Origin: Paenilisteria riparia FSL S10-1204
GTDB taxonomy: Bacteria; Bacillota; Bacilli; Lactobacillales; Listeriaceae
Assembly (NCBI RefSeq): GCF_000525995.1
Contig: NZ_AODL01000007.1
Span: 124,001-188,000, forward strand
Length of the DNA: 64,000 nucleotides
Direction of reading: 5' to 3'
Shown: piece by piece, positions 35,266 to 44,374 of the stretch
Position numbering within the stretch: the stretch's first letter is position 1
How the letters are laid out: each line of letters opens with the position of its first letter
The notes under the pieces: model-generated
What the model was told of the DNA's origin: nothing
The model's database searches: none
Seen by the model: the letters and a program-made list of their open reading frames with translations, nothing else
Made by a program: the position numbers and the translations under genes

Positions 35266-35712
35266 AGGGCTGAGATAGCGCTAAGCCCCACACAAGATAA
35301 GCAGGAAATCACGAATCCCCTTTTTCGGGTAGGATGTAATTTCTGCTATACACAAATCGAGCGAAAGCGTTTGTATTCAGGGAGTTTTCGAAAGGAATAA
35401 CCGTTCACGTTGTTCGTGCTTATATTGGGACTGTAACTCAGTGCTTCGAACAGTCGGAGAGGATTAACCACTCTCTTTGTTCGTGCTTATATTGGGACTG
35501 TAACTCAGTGCTTCGAACAGTCCCAACAAAGCGGAGCATACTTGGGTATGTGATGACTGAAAGCAGGGAGAGAGTCGTATCCCCGACCATGCGAGAAGTT
35601 ATGCGTAACTTTAGTGTAGCAGAACCGCTTGGAACTCGCCGCCCGAATCTTGATGGAATGCCTACTCGCAAACTCGTAGGCATTGTCGCCGATTTATTTA
35701 GCTTATGCTCAA
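35266..35712. repeat. Long palindromic dispersed repeat, copy 1
   Basis: Shares long stretches with 44016-44370: CAAATCGAGCGAAAGCGTTT, CAGGGAGTTT, CCGTTCACGTTGTTC, ATTGGGACTGTAACTCAGT, GTCCCAACAAAGCGGAGCAT and CGTATCCCCGACCATGCGAG. No coding frame is preserved. A central hairpin (TTGGGACTGT / ACAGTCCCAA) and nested outer complementary arms suggest a structured RNA or a palindromic mobile element. This copy has an extra internal duplication (35411-35522). Confidence 0.8.
35411..35522. repeat. Exact 45-bp tandem duplication inside repeat copy 1
   Basis: The 45 bases at 35411-35455 recur exactly at 35478-35522 (period 67). The unit holds most of the central hairpin. Copy 2 near 44150 has the unit only once. 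Confidence 0.85.
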
Positions 35713-35713
35713 T

Positions 35714-36826
35714 TTAGTCAAATTCAATGACTGTTCGGCCGACGTTAACAGCGTTGCAATCGTGAAAATCGGCGAATGCTTCGTTGATTTGGTCTAGTTT
35801 GATTTTGCGTAGTACGAGATGGTCTAAGTTGAGTTTGCCATCTAAGTAGAGTTGGGCAAGAATCGGGAAATCTTGGAATGGTTGGGAATCGCCGTAGAAG
35901 CTGCCGCGTAATACTTTAGCAACTCGGTGGAAACCGCCTGCTGGCAAGGCTACTTGTTTGCTTGGGTGAAAGGCTCCGACTACGACGGTAGTCCCGCCTT
36001 TTCGGGTTGCTTTCCAAGCGGTTTCGGTAGCAATTGTGTTTCCAGAACAATCAATGGCAAAATTGACGCCAAGGCCGCTACTTAAAGCCTGGATTTGTTC
36101 GATGATGTCTGGATCTAAGGAGTTGACTGCGTGTGTGGCACCGAATTGTTTGGCTAGTTCGAGATTATCAGGCTTGATGTCGCACGCAATGATTTTTTCG
36201 GCTCCAGCGATTCGGGCACCTTGGATAGCATTGACGCCGACGCCTCCGATACCGAAGATGGCCACAGTTGAGCCTGGGGTTACACCAGCAGCGCGAACAG
36301 CAGCGTTATATCCTGTGGAGACCCCACAACCAATTAAAGAAGCTTCGGCGAATGGCATTTCTTTTGGAATTTTGACGCATGATTTTTCTGGGACAACGGT
36401 GTATTCGGCGAATGTGGACAACAAGGAGTAATGATAGGCCTGCTCTCCGTCGATGGAAAGGCGTGATGTGCCATCTAACAAAGTGCCCTCAAACATTGGT
36501 CCAAATGCTGATTCACAAAGGTGTGGCGTACCAGCTGCGCAATAGTCGCATGTGCCACAATAAGGAACCCAGTTCAATGCTACATGATCACCTGGTGTGA
36601 CACCAGTTACAGCGCTTCCAACTTTTTCAACGATACCTGCTCCTTCATGTCCTAAAATGCTTGGCGTTGGTGTTGTTGCGTCTTCGAAGGCATTTAAGTC
36701 GCTATGGCATACACCGGTTGCTTTGATTTTAACTAATACTTCGGTCGATTTTGGTTCTGCTAAATCTACCGTTCTTATTTCTAGTGGCTCGCCTAATTTA
36801 CTCATAACTGCTGCTTGCATTTTCAT
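35714..36826 (-). CDS. Zinc-dependent alcohol dehydrogenase
   Basis: 370 residues. Catalytic-zinc residues in GVCHSD and GHEGAG, structural-zinc cysteines in PYCGTCDYCAAGTPHLC, Rossmann motif IFGIGGVGVNAIQGA. It belongs to the class III/AdhB-like group and oxidises an alcohol with NAD(P)+. The start has AAGGGGA 8 bases upstream. Last gene of the lyase-ALDH-ADH operon, next to repeat copy 1. Confidence 0.88.
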   Translation of the reverse strand: MKMQAAVMSKLGEPLEIRTVDLAEPKSTEVLVKIKATGVCHSDLNAFEDATTPTPSILGHEGAGIVEKVGSAVTGVTPGDHVALNWVPYCGTCDYCAAGTPHLCESAFGPMFEGTLLDGTSRLSIDGEQAYHYSLLSTFAEYTVVPEKSCVKIPKEMPFAEASLIGCGVSTGYNAAVRAAGVTPGSTVAIFGIGGVGVNAIQGARIAGAEKIIACDIKPDNLELAKQFGATHAVNSLDPDIIEQIQALSSGLGVNFAIDCSGNTIATETAWKATRKGGTTVVVGAFHPSKQVALPAGGFHRVAKVLRGSFYGDSQPFQDFPILAQLYLDGKLNLDHLVLRKIKLDQINEAFADFHDCNAVNVGRTVIEFD

Positions 36827-36883
36827 TAAAATATCCCCTTAAAAAGCGCCTCACCGTGAGGCTAAAGCGCTTCATTCTATTTT

Positions 36884-38387
36884 TTAATAAGCAAACCAGA
36901 TTGCTTTTTGTTTCGTATAAGATGCTAGGGAGTGGACGGCGAATTCTTTGCCCCAACCGCTTTGTTTCCAACCTCCGAACGGACTTGCAAAGTCGTAGCA
37001 ACCGTATTTATTGACGAAAACCATACCTGCTTCTAGTTGGTTAGCTACGCGGTGTATTCTGCTCGCGTCGTTTGTCCAAAAACCTGCTGCTAAACCATAG
37101 GTCGTGTCGTTCGCAATAGCAACTGCTTCTTCCTCAGTTTCAAACGGAATGACACATAATACTGGGCCAAAAAATTTCTTCGCGTACTGCTTTCATCGAG
37201 TTATCCATATCGGACAGGATAGTTGGACGGACGTAGAAGCCGCGTGCGTTGTCGCCTGAAATGTCACGATATCCGCCTGCTGCAACAGTTCCGCCTTCTT
37301 CTTTGGCACTTTCGATATAGCCTAGAATTTTTTCCATATGCGCTTCAGAAACGGAGGCGCCTTGATGGATTTCAGGATCGAATGGATTGCCGAGTTTGTA
37401 GCTGTCCGCGTATTCGGCTAGTTTTGCGACGACTTGATCGTAAATTGGTTTTTGCACGATAAGGCGAGTTGGTGCGGAACATTTCTCGCCTTTGTGAGTG
37501 AACAAGCCGTAAAATGAGGTTTCGATGGCTTTGTCTAAGTCTGGTGCATCCGCAAAAATAATGTTTGGTGATTTTCCGCCTAGTTCTAGTGATACGGCTT
37601 TCAGGTTAGAATCTGCGGAGGCACGAACTAAATCGCGACCAATTTCGGTGCTTCCTGTGAATGCCACTTTATCCACATCGTTGTGGCGAGCAAGTGCAGA
37701 ACCTACGAGACCATCGCCGAGTAATAAATTAATCACGCCTGCTGGTAAAATGCCTGCTTCGTCGATTATTTCAAATAAGCGAATCGCTGAAAAGGATGTT
37801 TTTTCGGACGGTTTCAAAATAACGGTGTTTCCCATTGCGAGTGCTGGCGCTAGTTTCCAAGCTGCCATGTCGATTGGGAAATTGAATGGGACGATTTGTC
37901 CGCAAACACCGATTGGATCGCGCGTTGTGATGCTTAGGAAATCGCCTTCTACTGGGTTGTTTTCACCGTAATATTTGTTGGTCCAGCCAGCGTAGTATTC
38001 GAATAAATCAGCGGCTTCTTGAACGTCATCTTGATAGGATTCGGTGTATAATTTGCCGTTATCTAATGTTTCTAATGTCGCTAATTCTGCTTGGTGCTCT
38101 AAGATTAATGCCGAAATTTGACGCATCATCGCGGCACGTTCTTTTCGTGTGACTTTCTTCCAGTCGTTGTTTAATGCGAATCGCGCGCTTGCCACTGCTT
38201 CGTCGACTTCTTTTGCGCTTCCTGCGTAAATTGCGCCGATTTCTGCGCCGTCGATTGGGCTAATGGATGCGATGGTGTTTTCAGTAGCCACCCATTTCCC
38301 GCCGATATATAGTTTTTTCGGGGTGTTTAGCCAATTTATTGCCCAGTCTAATTTCGGTTGTTCGATTCCTTCAAATTCTGCTATCAT
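36884..38387 (-). pseudogene. NAD-dependent aldehyde dehydrogenase, frameshifted near the C-terminus
   Basis: Begins at 38387; overlaps the lyase stop (ATGA). Catalytic Glu in LELGGKSP and Cys in KGEKCSAPTR are present. The frame breaks at REEIF: the minus strand has T6 where T5 (37169-37174) gives the normal FGPVLCVIPFETEEEA and runs on to SPFGGWKQSGWGKE and stop at 36884, total 500 residues. The remainder is fully normal, so the break is recent or a sequencing error. It would oxidise the aldehyde made by the neighbouring alcohol dehydrogenase. Confidence 0.88.
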
Positions 38388-39697
38388 CTATTCGTCACTC
38401 CTTTTAAAATTTCAATCAGTTCGGTTTTCGTTTTGGTTGTTAGTAATGTTTGTACTTCTGTGTAGCTATAATGCGCTTTCAAATCAACGACTAGCGGGAT
38501 AAGCGCGTTTGCATATTCGGTGCATTTGGCTTGGTTCGCCATAATATCTTTCAGACAACGTTCGCCGAGCAAATCCGTAATAGCACTTAGTTCTGCGATG
38601 GCTTCCATCAAAGTCATGCCTGCCATATGTTCAAAAACGTTTAAATCCGTGTCGCTATGTCGGTAACAAAGATGAATCGTCTCTATCTTGCCAATAATGC
38701 TAAAAGCGCCTTGCATCACGGTTTCTGGCACCACCGGGTTTACTTTTCCAGGAAAAAAGGTCGAGCCTGCCATGAACGCGGGTAAAATAAGTTCCCCAAC
38801 GCCCGCCTCGGGTCCAGAAGACAAGAAGCGCAAGTCTTGGCAAAATTTAATCAATGTTTCCGCGTACAATTTCACCACATCGGCCAAATCAGCCAACAAA
38901 TCCACATTTTGCGCCGTATCAAAGCCATTCGCCGTCATCACAAGCGGCAGCCCCGTCACATCACGCAAACACGTCGTAATCCCGTCGCGATACGCGTCAC
39001 TAGCACCAACACCCGAACCAAGCACAGTCTTCCCAAGGTTCACCGTCAACAACCGCGGCATTTCCATCCTGATTTTGTCACGCCGCCGTTTAAGCACTGC
39101 GGTATACCCACTGAACCGTTCCCCCTGCCGAATCCGCATCGCATCCTGCATACACGTCCTACTTATCGTCTCGATTTCCGCAAAACGCGCCGTCACGTCC
39201 GCCGTCACATCCACAAGCCCAAGAAGCCTCACGTCCAGCGCCGCAAACTCCCGATATAGCGCAATATGAAGCGCAGTATGACACGCGTCCGCCGTCGATT
39301 GCGAAGCGTTCACATCATCCGTCGCACTCACTGCCATGCCAGCAACATGTGCTATCACCTCGTTCACGTTCACATTCGTTGCAATGCCACCACCCCCATG
39401 GTACGCATCGACAACAAAATCCGAATAATCCCGCGCATCAAGCAAAGCATCACAAGCTCGCACTATCGCCTGCCCTTTCGCCTCACTCAGTTCCGCCGTC
39501 CGCATATTCATCATGGCAGCCGCCTTCTTCACTTCCAGCATCGCCCGAATAAAGGACTCCTTCTGCGCCAACGGTTCCCCCGAAAAAGACAAATTCTCCA
39601 TCGCGCGCACCGTCAACACTCCATACCGCTTGCCGTTTGGAATTTCCACTTCACCAAAATAATCGCGTTCTACTCGTGATGCCTTCCCTTCACTCAT
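38384..39697 (-). CDS. Aspartase/fumarase-superfamily lyase, aspartase-like
   Basis: 437 residues. Superfamily signature is present as AGSTFFPGKVNPVVPETV, where the mobile SS loop Ser is GST instead of the usual GSS; the VNPVVPE ending is more like aspartases than fumarases (VNPTQCE). Other helices (NVNVNEVIAHVAG, DDVNASQSTAD) fit substrate-binding regions 1 and 2. It should release fumarate by C-N or C-O cleavage. First gene of an operon with ALDH and ADH; real substrate unknown. Confidence 0.85.
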   Translation of the reverse strand: MSEGKASRVERDYFGEVEIPNGKRYGVLTVRAMENLSFSGEPLAQKESFIRAMLEVKKAAAMMNMRTAELSEAKGQAIVRACDALLDARDYSDFVVDAYHGGGGIATNVNVNEVIAHVAGMAVSATDDVNASQSTADACHTALHIALYREFAALDVRLLGLVDVTADVTARFAEIETISRTCMQDAMRIRQGERFSGYTAVLKRRRDKIRMEMPRLLTVNLGKTVLGSGVGASDAYRDGITTCLRDVTGLPLVMTANGFDTAQNVDLLADLADVVKLYAETLIKFCQDLRFLSSGPEAGVGELILPAFMAGSTFFPGKVNPVVPETVMQGAFSIIGKIETIHLCYRHSDTDLNVFEHMAGMTLMEAIAELSAITDLLGERCLKDIMANQAKCTEYANALIPLVVDLKAHYSYTEVQTLLTTKTKTELIEILKGVTNR

Positions 39698-39849
39698 AGT
39701 CTCAGACCTTTCTCACATTTCTGCTTTTGATTGCGTTCAAATCAAGAATCTCCGAAAATGAAATCGCTTTCTATTCTCGTTACCGTTCGCCGTCCGAAAA
39801 AATAATCCCCCAACCATTTTGTTCATATTGCGAACTTTATATTTCTTAA

Positions 39850-39861
39850 TTTGAATTCAAA
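39850..39861. promoter_or_regulatory. Perfect palindrome at the lyase operon start site
   Basis: TTTGAATTCAAA overlaps the predicted transcription start of the minus-strand operon, a place where a repressor would act. The divergent IclR protein is the natural candidate. Confidence 0.5.
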
Positions 39862-39864
39862 GCC

Positions 39865-39894
39865 ATTATAAAACAGAATTTTGATAGCGTCAAC
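39865..39894 (-). promoter_or_regulatory. Promoter of the lyase-ALDH-ADH operon
   Basis: Minus strand TTGACG, 17 bases, TATAAT. The leader to the ATG is about 160 bases and contains an inverted repeat GTTC-N7-GAAC (39821-39835). Confidence 0.75.
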
Positions 39895-39959
39895 ATTGTA
39901 TTTTTATTCACGAAGATACGTAATAATCACTGCTATTCCGCCACTTCAGCGACTCTAAA

Positions 39960-39988
39960 TTGAAAAAAAGCCAATTTATCGTTATAAT
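39960..39988 (+). promoter_or_regulatory. Promoter of iclR, predicted leaderless mRNA
   Basis: TTGAAA (39960-39965), 17 bases, TATAAT (39983-39988). The expected start of transcription, 7 bases on, is the A of the ATG at 39995. No Shine-Dalgarno sequence precedes the ATG. Confidence 0.7.
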
Positions 39989-39994
39989 AAAAAC

Positions 39995-40792
39995 ATGAAG
40001 AAAATAATAGAAGATTCACCTAAAAAACATATTTCTACTGTGCAATCCGTTGATAAAGCGCTTTTATTATTAAGAATGATCAGCGAAAGTAAGATTGGGC
40101 TTTCCATTAATGATCTAATCGACAAAACGGGATTTAACCGTACAACCATTTGGCGATCGCTTAATTCTCTCGCAGAGCAAAGCCTTATCGAACGCAATCC
40201 ACAGACAAAACTGTATACGGTCGGAACGTTCTTTTATTTACTGTCGAACAAAAACAATTACCATCAGTTCTTGATTCGACGTACGCATCATCTGATGAAA
40301 GCGTTATGCGAAGAGATTCACGAGAGCGTTCATCTTAGCTTGCCTCTCACGACAACAACGATTACCATCGAGCAACTCGTGCCAGAAGACCAAGTGAAGC
40401 TAATCGATTATATCCATGTCGAACTCCCCCTCCACTCGACTTCCAGCGGTAAAATCGTGCTAAGTACATTAGAAAAAGGCGATTTAGAAGCAATTTTATC
40501 AAGTCATCTAACGAGCTACTCACCAAGCACCATTACGGAGCCCGATAAGCTCCGCGCAGAAATTGCCCGTATTAAAGAAAACGGTTATGCAACAGTATTT
40601 GGAGAACTAGAAACCGCAGAAAATGGCCTTTCGCTTCCTATTCTCGATGCAAACGAACAACTCATCGCAGTTTTAAGCGTCTCCGGTCCAGAATTCCGCT
40701 TTACAGAAACAAAAATGCAAGAAGCACTTCCGGTTGCTAAAAAATATCGCGACCTCATGGCAACTGCTATACTAAGAGACACAATGGAATAG
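39995..40792 (+). CDS. IclR-family transcriptional regulator
   Basis: 265 residues: N-terminal wHTH (residues 18-75, SINDLIDKTGFNRTTIWRSL) and C-terminal effector domain with LPLHSTSSGKIVLS and the ENGYATVFGELETAENGLS segment typical of IclR. IclR proteins bind small carboxylates or aromatics. It lies between the divergent lyase operon and the MFS-malic enzyme operon and probably controls both. Confidence 0.9.
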   Translation: MKKIIEDSPKKHISTVQSVDKALLLLRMISESKIGLSINDLIDKTGFNRTTIWRSLNSLAEQSLIERNPQTKLYTVGTFFYLLSNKNNYHQFLIRRTHHLMKALCEEIHESVHLSLPLTTTTITIEQLVPEDQVKLIDYIHVELPLHSTSSGKIVLSTLEKGDLEAILSSHLTSYSPSTITEPDKLRAEIARIKENGYATVFGELETAENGLSLPILDANEQLIAVLSVSGPEFRFTETKMQEALPVAKKYRDLMATAILRDTME

Positions 40793-40978
40793 TGGCATCC
40801 CTCTGCTGAGTCCGCAACAAGCAATCTATGTGTTACAGCCCAATTTTTCGTCCTATCCAAATCAAAATGGGTAGGCGATTTTGATTTATTTGCACCTATT
40901 TTTTCACAATATTTCCGTATACTTTATTACATGAAAATCTTGGTACAATGCTATTTTTCATTATTGGAAATAAAAGCG

Positions 40979-41008
40979 TTGACAAAGTTTGTGATTTTAT
41001 CGTAGGAT
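40979..41008 (+). promoter_or_regulatory. Promoter of the MFS-malic enzyme operon
   Basis: TTGACA (40979-40984), 18 bases, TAGGAT (41003-41008). Nothing else was recognised between 40793 and 40978. Confidence 0.7.
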
Positions 41009-41015
41009 AGATAGC

Positions 41016-41043
41016 AAATAGTGAAATGTATTTTTCGCTATTT
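41016..41043. promoter_or_regulatory. Inverted repeat at the MFS operon start site, candidate operator
   Basis: AAATAGTGAAA-TGTATTT-TTCGCTATTT type symmetry (arms AAATAG.GAAA / TTTC.CTATTT) begins exactly where transcription should start. Not similar to the palindrome at 39850, so if IclR binds both, the core must be degenerate. Confidence 0.5.
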
Positions 41044-41112
41044 GAATTTTTAACAATCCCCCAACTCGTTTTTTTGTAAGCCTTTACACTTTAAAATTAG
41101 GAGGATTTACTT

Positions 41113-42471
41113 ATGACTACTGAAGCAAGCATTCGCTTAGACGATGCGCCGCTTAATAAATTTCATATTAAAATGGCTGGACTGACATTCGGTGCTCATT
41201 TCACGGATGGCTATATTATTGGGGTTATCGGATTTGCTTTGACGTTAATTCAGCCACAAATGGGGCTTACCCCGCTATGGGTTGGTTTGATTGGGAGTTC
41301 TGCGCTAATTGGTTTGTTTTTAGGAAGCTTGGTGTTAGGCTGGGTTTCTGATTATATTGGGAGACAGAAGATTTTTGTAACGAGCTTTATTATTATTACG
41401 CTTGGTTCCGCGCTACAGTTCTTTGCTGATACGCCGATGGAATTGTTTTTATGTCGTGTATTGATTGGCATTGGGCTTGGCGGTGATTACAGTGTGGGAC
41501 ATACGATGCTGGCGGAATTCGCGCCACGGAAACATCGCGGTGTGTTACTTGGCTCATTTAGTGTTATTTGGACGTTTGGCTATGTTGCTGCAAGCTTCGT
41601 CGGTTTCTTCATGCAAAATTTAGGACCAGATGCGTGGCGATTAATGTTGGCTACTTCGGCATTACCTGCTTTCTTAATTTTAATTTTACGAATCGGGACG
41701 CCAGAATCACCACGTTGGTTGATTAGTAAGGGGCGCAAAGATGAGGCGCTTGCGATTGTCCAAAAACATGTTGGGCCGAATGTTGTACTCGACGATGAGG
41801 CTGAAGTGGATTCGCATCAAAAACGAAGCTTCATGGCGCTGTTTAGTAAGGAAATGCGGAAACGGACGGTATTTAATAGTTTGTTCTTTGTTTGCTTAGT
41901 CATTCCTTATTTCGCGATTTATACGTTCTTGCCTTCGATTTTGAATTTGATGGGGCTTAGTGAGAACTTTGGAACCGATTTATTGTTGAATGTGATTCTA
42001 ATTGTCGGCGCTGTGCTCGGGATTTGGTTTACGGTGATTTTTTCTCGTCGTGGTTTCTTGATTTATTCATTTATTTTCCTGAGTGTGATGTTGGTGCTTC
42101 TAAGCGTGCTACCGACGAGTGCGAGTTTCTTGATGATTCTTGTATTCGCTGGGTTTACGCTGATTATGTCGGCGGTTAGTAACTTGGTTGGTGTCTTTCC
42201 TGCGGAGAGCTTTCCGACGGAGATTCGGTCGCTTGGTGTTGGTTTTGCAACATCGATGAGTCGTCTTGGTTCAGCGATTGGGACGTTTTTATTGCCGATT
42301 TCGACGGCGAGTTTTGGGATTCAGTTTTCGACGATGGGGCTGGCGATTGTTTTGATTATCGGGACGATTGTCTCGATTGCTTGGGCTCCGGAAACGAAGA
42401 ACTTGACGCTGACTGAGGCAGCCACGAAGGACGAACGTACGGTCAAAACCGCGCTTAAGGGGGAGAAATAA
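41113..42471 (+). CDS. MFS transporter, aromatic-acid/metabolite:H+ symporter type
   Basis: 452 residues, 12 membrane segments, MFS signatures GWVSDYIGRQKIF (loop 2-3) and RVLIGIGLGGDYSVGHTMLAEFAPRKHRG split around segment 4-5, the pattern of sugar/AAHS-type carriers. SD AGGAGG. Coupled by three bases to the malic enzyme gene, so its cargo may be a C4-dicarboxylate or a compound feeding the island. Confidence 0.87.
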   Translation: MTTEASIRLDDAPLNKFHIKMAGLTFGAHFTDGYIIGVIGFALTLIQPQMGLTPLWVGLIGSSALIGLFLGSLVLGWVSDYIGRQKIFVTSFIIITLGSALQFFADTPMELFLCRVLIGIGLGGDYSVGHTMLAEFAPRKHRGVLLGSFSVIWTFGYVAASFVGFFMQNLGPDAWRLMLATSALPAFLILILRIGTPESPRWLISKGRKDEALAIVQKHVGPNVVLDDEAEVDSHQKRSFMALFSKEMRKRTVFNSLFFVCLVIPYFAIYTFLPSILNLMGLSENFGTDLLLNVILIVGAVLGIWFTVIFSRRGFLIYSFIFLSVMLVLLSVLPTSASFLMILVFAGFTLIMSAVSNLVGVFPAESFPTEIRSLGVGFATSMSRLGSAIGTFLLPISTASFGIQFSTMGLAIVLIIGTIVSIAWAPETKNLTLTEAATKDERTVKTALKGEK

Positions 42472-42474
42472 ATC

Positions 42475-44010
42475 ATGAATGGATTGCAACATACGATGTC
42501 TTCTTCTGGTGGGCTACGATTGACGGAAAAAGAGCGAGACGAGCTTAATGTGACGCCATTTATGCCGCGGCGAGTGCTGACGGTGGACCAGGAAGTGGCG
42601 CAGATGATAACGCGTATTCGGGAAATTCCGACGAATATGGCGAAGTATTTGTTTTTGCGGTCGATTAGGGATCGTGATGTGGCGCTGTTTTTTGAAATTT
42701 TGAAGGCGCATACGGAAGAACTTTTGCCGATTGTGTATACGCCGACAATTAGTGAGCCCATTCAGGCGTTTAGTCATTGCTTTGATGGGACGGCTGGGGT
42801 GTATTTGTCGATTGATCGGGTGGCGGAAATGCAACGGTTGATGGAAATGGTGAAGGCGCGTCATCCAGAGATTGATATTGTGATTGTGACAGATGGTGAG
42901 GGCATATTAGGAATTGGTGATTGGGGCGTTGGTGGTAGCGAGATTGTGGCTGGTAAAAGCGTTGTTTATACAGTTGCCGCGCATATTCCTCCGGAGCGGA
43001 TTTTGACGGTGATGTTGGATGTTGGGACGAATAATCAGGAGCTGTTAGATGACCCGTATTATCTTGGGTTGCAACAGCCTCGAGCAATGGGAGATGTATA
43101 TGACGCATTTATAGCTTCTTTCGTTGCGGCGATGCTTCATCATTATCCAGACGCCTTACTTCATTGGGAAGATTTTGGACGGGGTAATGCCAGCCGTTTA
43201 TTGCAAAAATACCAGCATTTGTTTACGTTTAATGATGATATTCAAGGGACGGGAATTATTGTTTTAGCGGCGCTAAGTGCGGCGTTTAAGCGAATTCAGG
43301 CGGATATTCGAGCGCAGCGAATTTTCATTTATGGGGCTGGCAGTGCAGGGCGCGGGATTGCAATGCAAATAAAGGATTGGCTTGTTGGTGAGGGCTTGAC
43401 GCAGGACGAGGCGGAGCGCAGCTTTTATTATTTTGGTGCTGATGGATTGATTTCTCGGCAACGTGATATGGCGGGGCTTTCTTTGGAGGAAGCTGTGACG
43501 CGGTTTCAACCGACGGTATTGATTGGAACTTCGACGGCGAGCGGGGCTTTTTCTGAAGTGATTGTGCGGGAGATGCGACAGTATTGTGAGATGCCGATTA
43601 TTTTCCCTATCTCGAATCCAACAGCGCTTGCCGAGGCTAAGCCGCAAGATTTGTATGATTGGACAGAAGGCAATGTGCTTGTCGCAACGGGAAGCCCATT
43701 TCCGAATGTTCATTTTGCGGAGAGTGAATACCGAATTGCGCAGGCTAACAACGCGCTTGCCTACCCCGGCCTTGCTCTTGGTGCGATTCTTGGCGATGCG
43801 AATACGATTGATACATCGATGCTTTCAGCCGCAGCAGTTGCGATTGGTGATTTTGCAACAACAAGTGATGCTTTGTTGCCATCTGTCGCTCAGTTATTCG
43901 ACGTTTCGATAGCTGTAGCAAAAGCAGTTGCCAAAACTTGTACAGAACAACGTGGAGAATTTTTTGATGATATCCTTTTCCATCAGCGTTTAGAAACGTA
44001 TACTCAATAA
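42475..44010 (+). CDS. NAD-dependent malic enzyme or malolactic enzyme
   Basis: 511 residues with YTPTISEPIQ, the FNDDIQGTG metal/malate site and GAGSAGRGIA nucleotide site, plus PISNPTALAEAKPQD and LVATGSPF. Malic enzyme makes pyruvate and NADH from malate; malolactic enzymes of lactic bacteria are close relatives and cannot be excluded. SD in the end of the MFS gene. Confidence 0.88.
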   Translation: MNGLQHTMSSSGGLRLTEKERDELNVTPFMPRRVLTVDQEVAQMITRIREIPTNMAKYLFLRSIRDRDVALFFEILKAHTEELLPIVYTPTISEPIQAFSHCFDGTAGVYLSIDRVAEMQRLMEMVKARHPEIDIVIVTDGEGILGIGDWGVGGSEIVAGKSVVYTVAAHIPPERILTVMLDVGTNNQELLDDPYYLGLQQPRAMGDVYDAFIASFVAAMLHHYPDALLHWEDFGRGNASRLLQKYQHLFTFNDDIQGTGIIVLAALSAAFKRIQADIRAQRIFIYGAGSAGRGIAMQIKDWLVGEGLTQDEAERSFYYFGADGLISRQRDMAGLSLEEAVTRFQPTVLIGTSTASGAFSEVIVREMRQYCEMPIIFPISNPTALAEAKPQDLYDWTEGNVLVATGSPFPNVHFAESEYRIAQANNALAYPGLALGAILGDANTIDTSMLSAAAVAIGDFATTSDALLPSVAQLFDVSIAVAKAVAKTCTEQRGEFFDDILFHQRLETYTQ

Positions 44011-44015
44011 AAAAC

Positions 44016-44370
44016 GAGGTTGGGACAAAACTCAAGATAAAGCAAAACCGCCGAGCCATTTACTTTGGTAAGACGAAAAATTTTGCTTTACACAAATCGA
44101 GCGAAAGCGTTTGTATTCAGGGAGTTTGGAAAGGAATAACCGTTCACGTTGTTCACGCTTATATTGGGACTGTAACTCAGTACTTCGAACAGTCCCAACA
44201 AAGCGGAGCATACTGGTGTATGTGATGACTGAAAGCAGGGAGGGAGTCGTATCCCCGACCATGCGAGAAGTTAAGCGTAGCGTAAGCGAAGTAGAACCGG
44301 AAGTCCGCCAAATTCCCTGAATGCGAGCGCTTGTCGCCGATTTACTTGGGTTATGTCCCAGACTCGTCTT
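44016..44370. repeat. Long palindromic dispersed repeat, copy 2
   Basis: The ends are inverted: CGAGGTTGGGACAAAACTC at the left against the complement of GGGTTATGTCCCAGACTCG at the right. Inside, AAATCGAGCGAAAGCG...ATTCAGGGA at 44095 mirrors TCCCTGAATGCGAGCGCTTG...CGATTT at 44313. The centre is TTGGGACTGT / ACAGTCCCAA. So the whole element can fold into one long imperfect hairpin. No reading frame shared with copy 1. Confidence 0.82.
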
Positions 44371-44374
44371 TCTG

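Noticed and set aside
35411-35522. CRISPR-like array
   Set aside because: Only two repeat units of 45 bp with a 22-bp gap, inside a larger dispersed element, and no cas genes.
38688-39269. Long plus-strand open frames across the lyase gene
   Set aside because: Shadows of the minus-strand lyase, which has superfamily motifs, an SD and a promoter.
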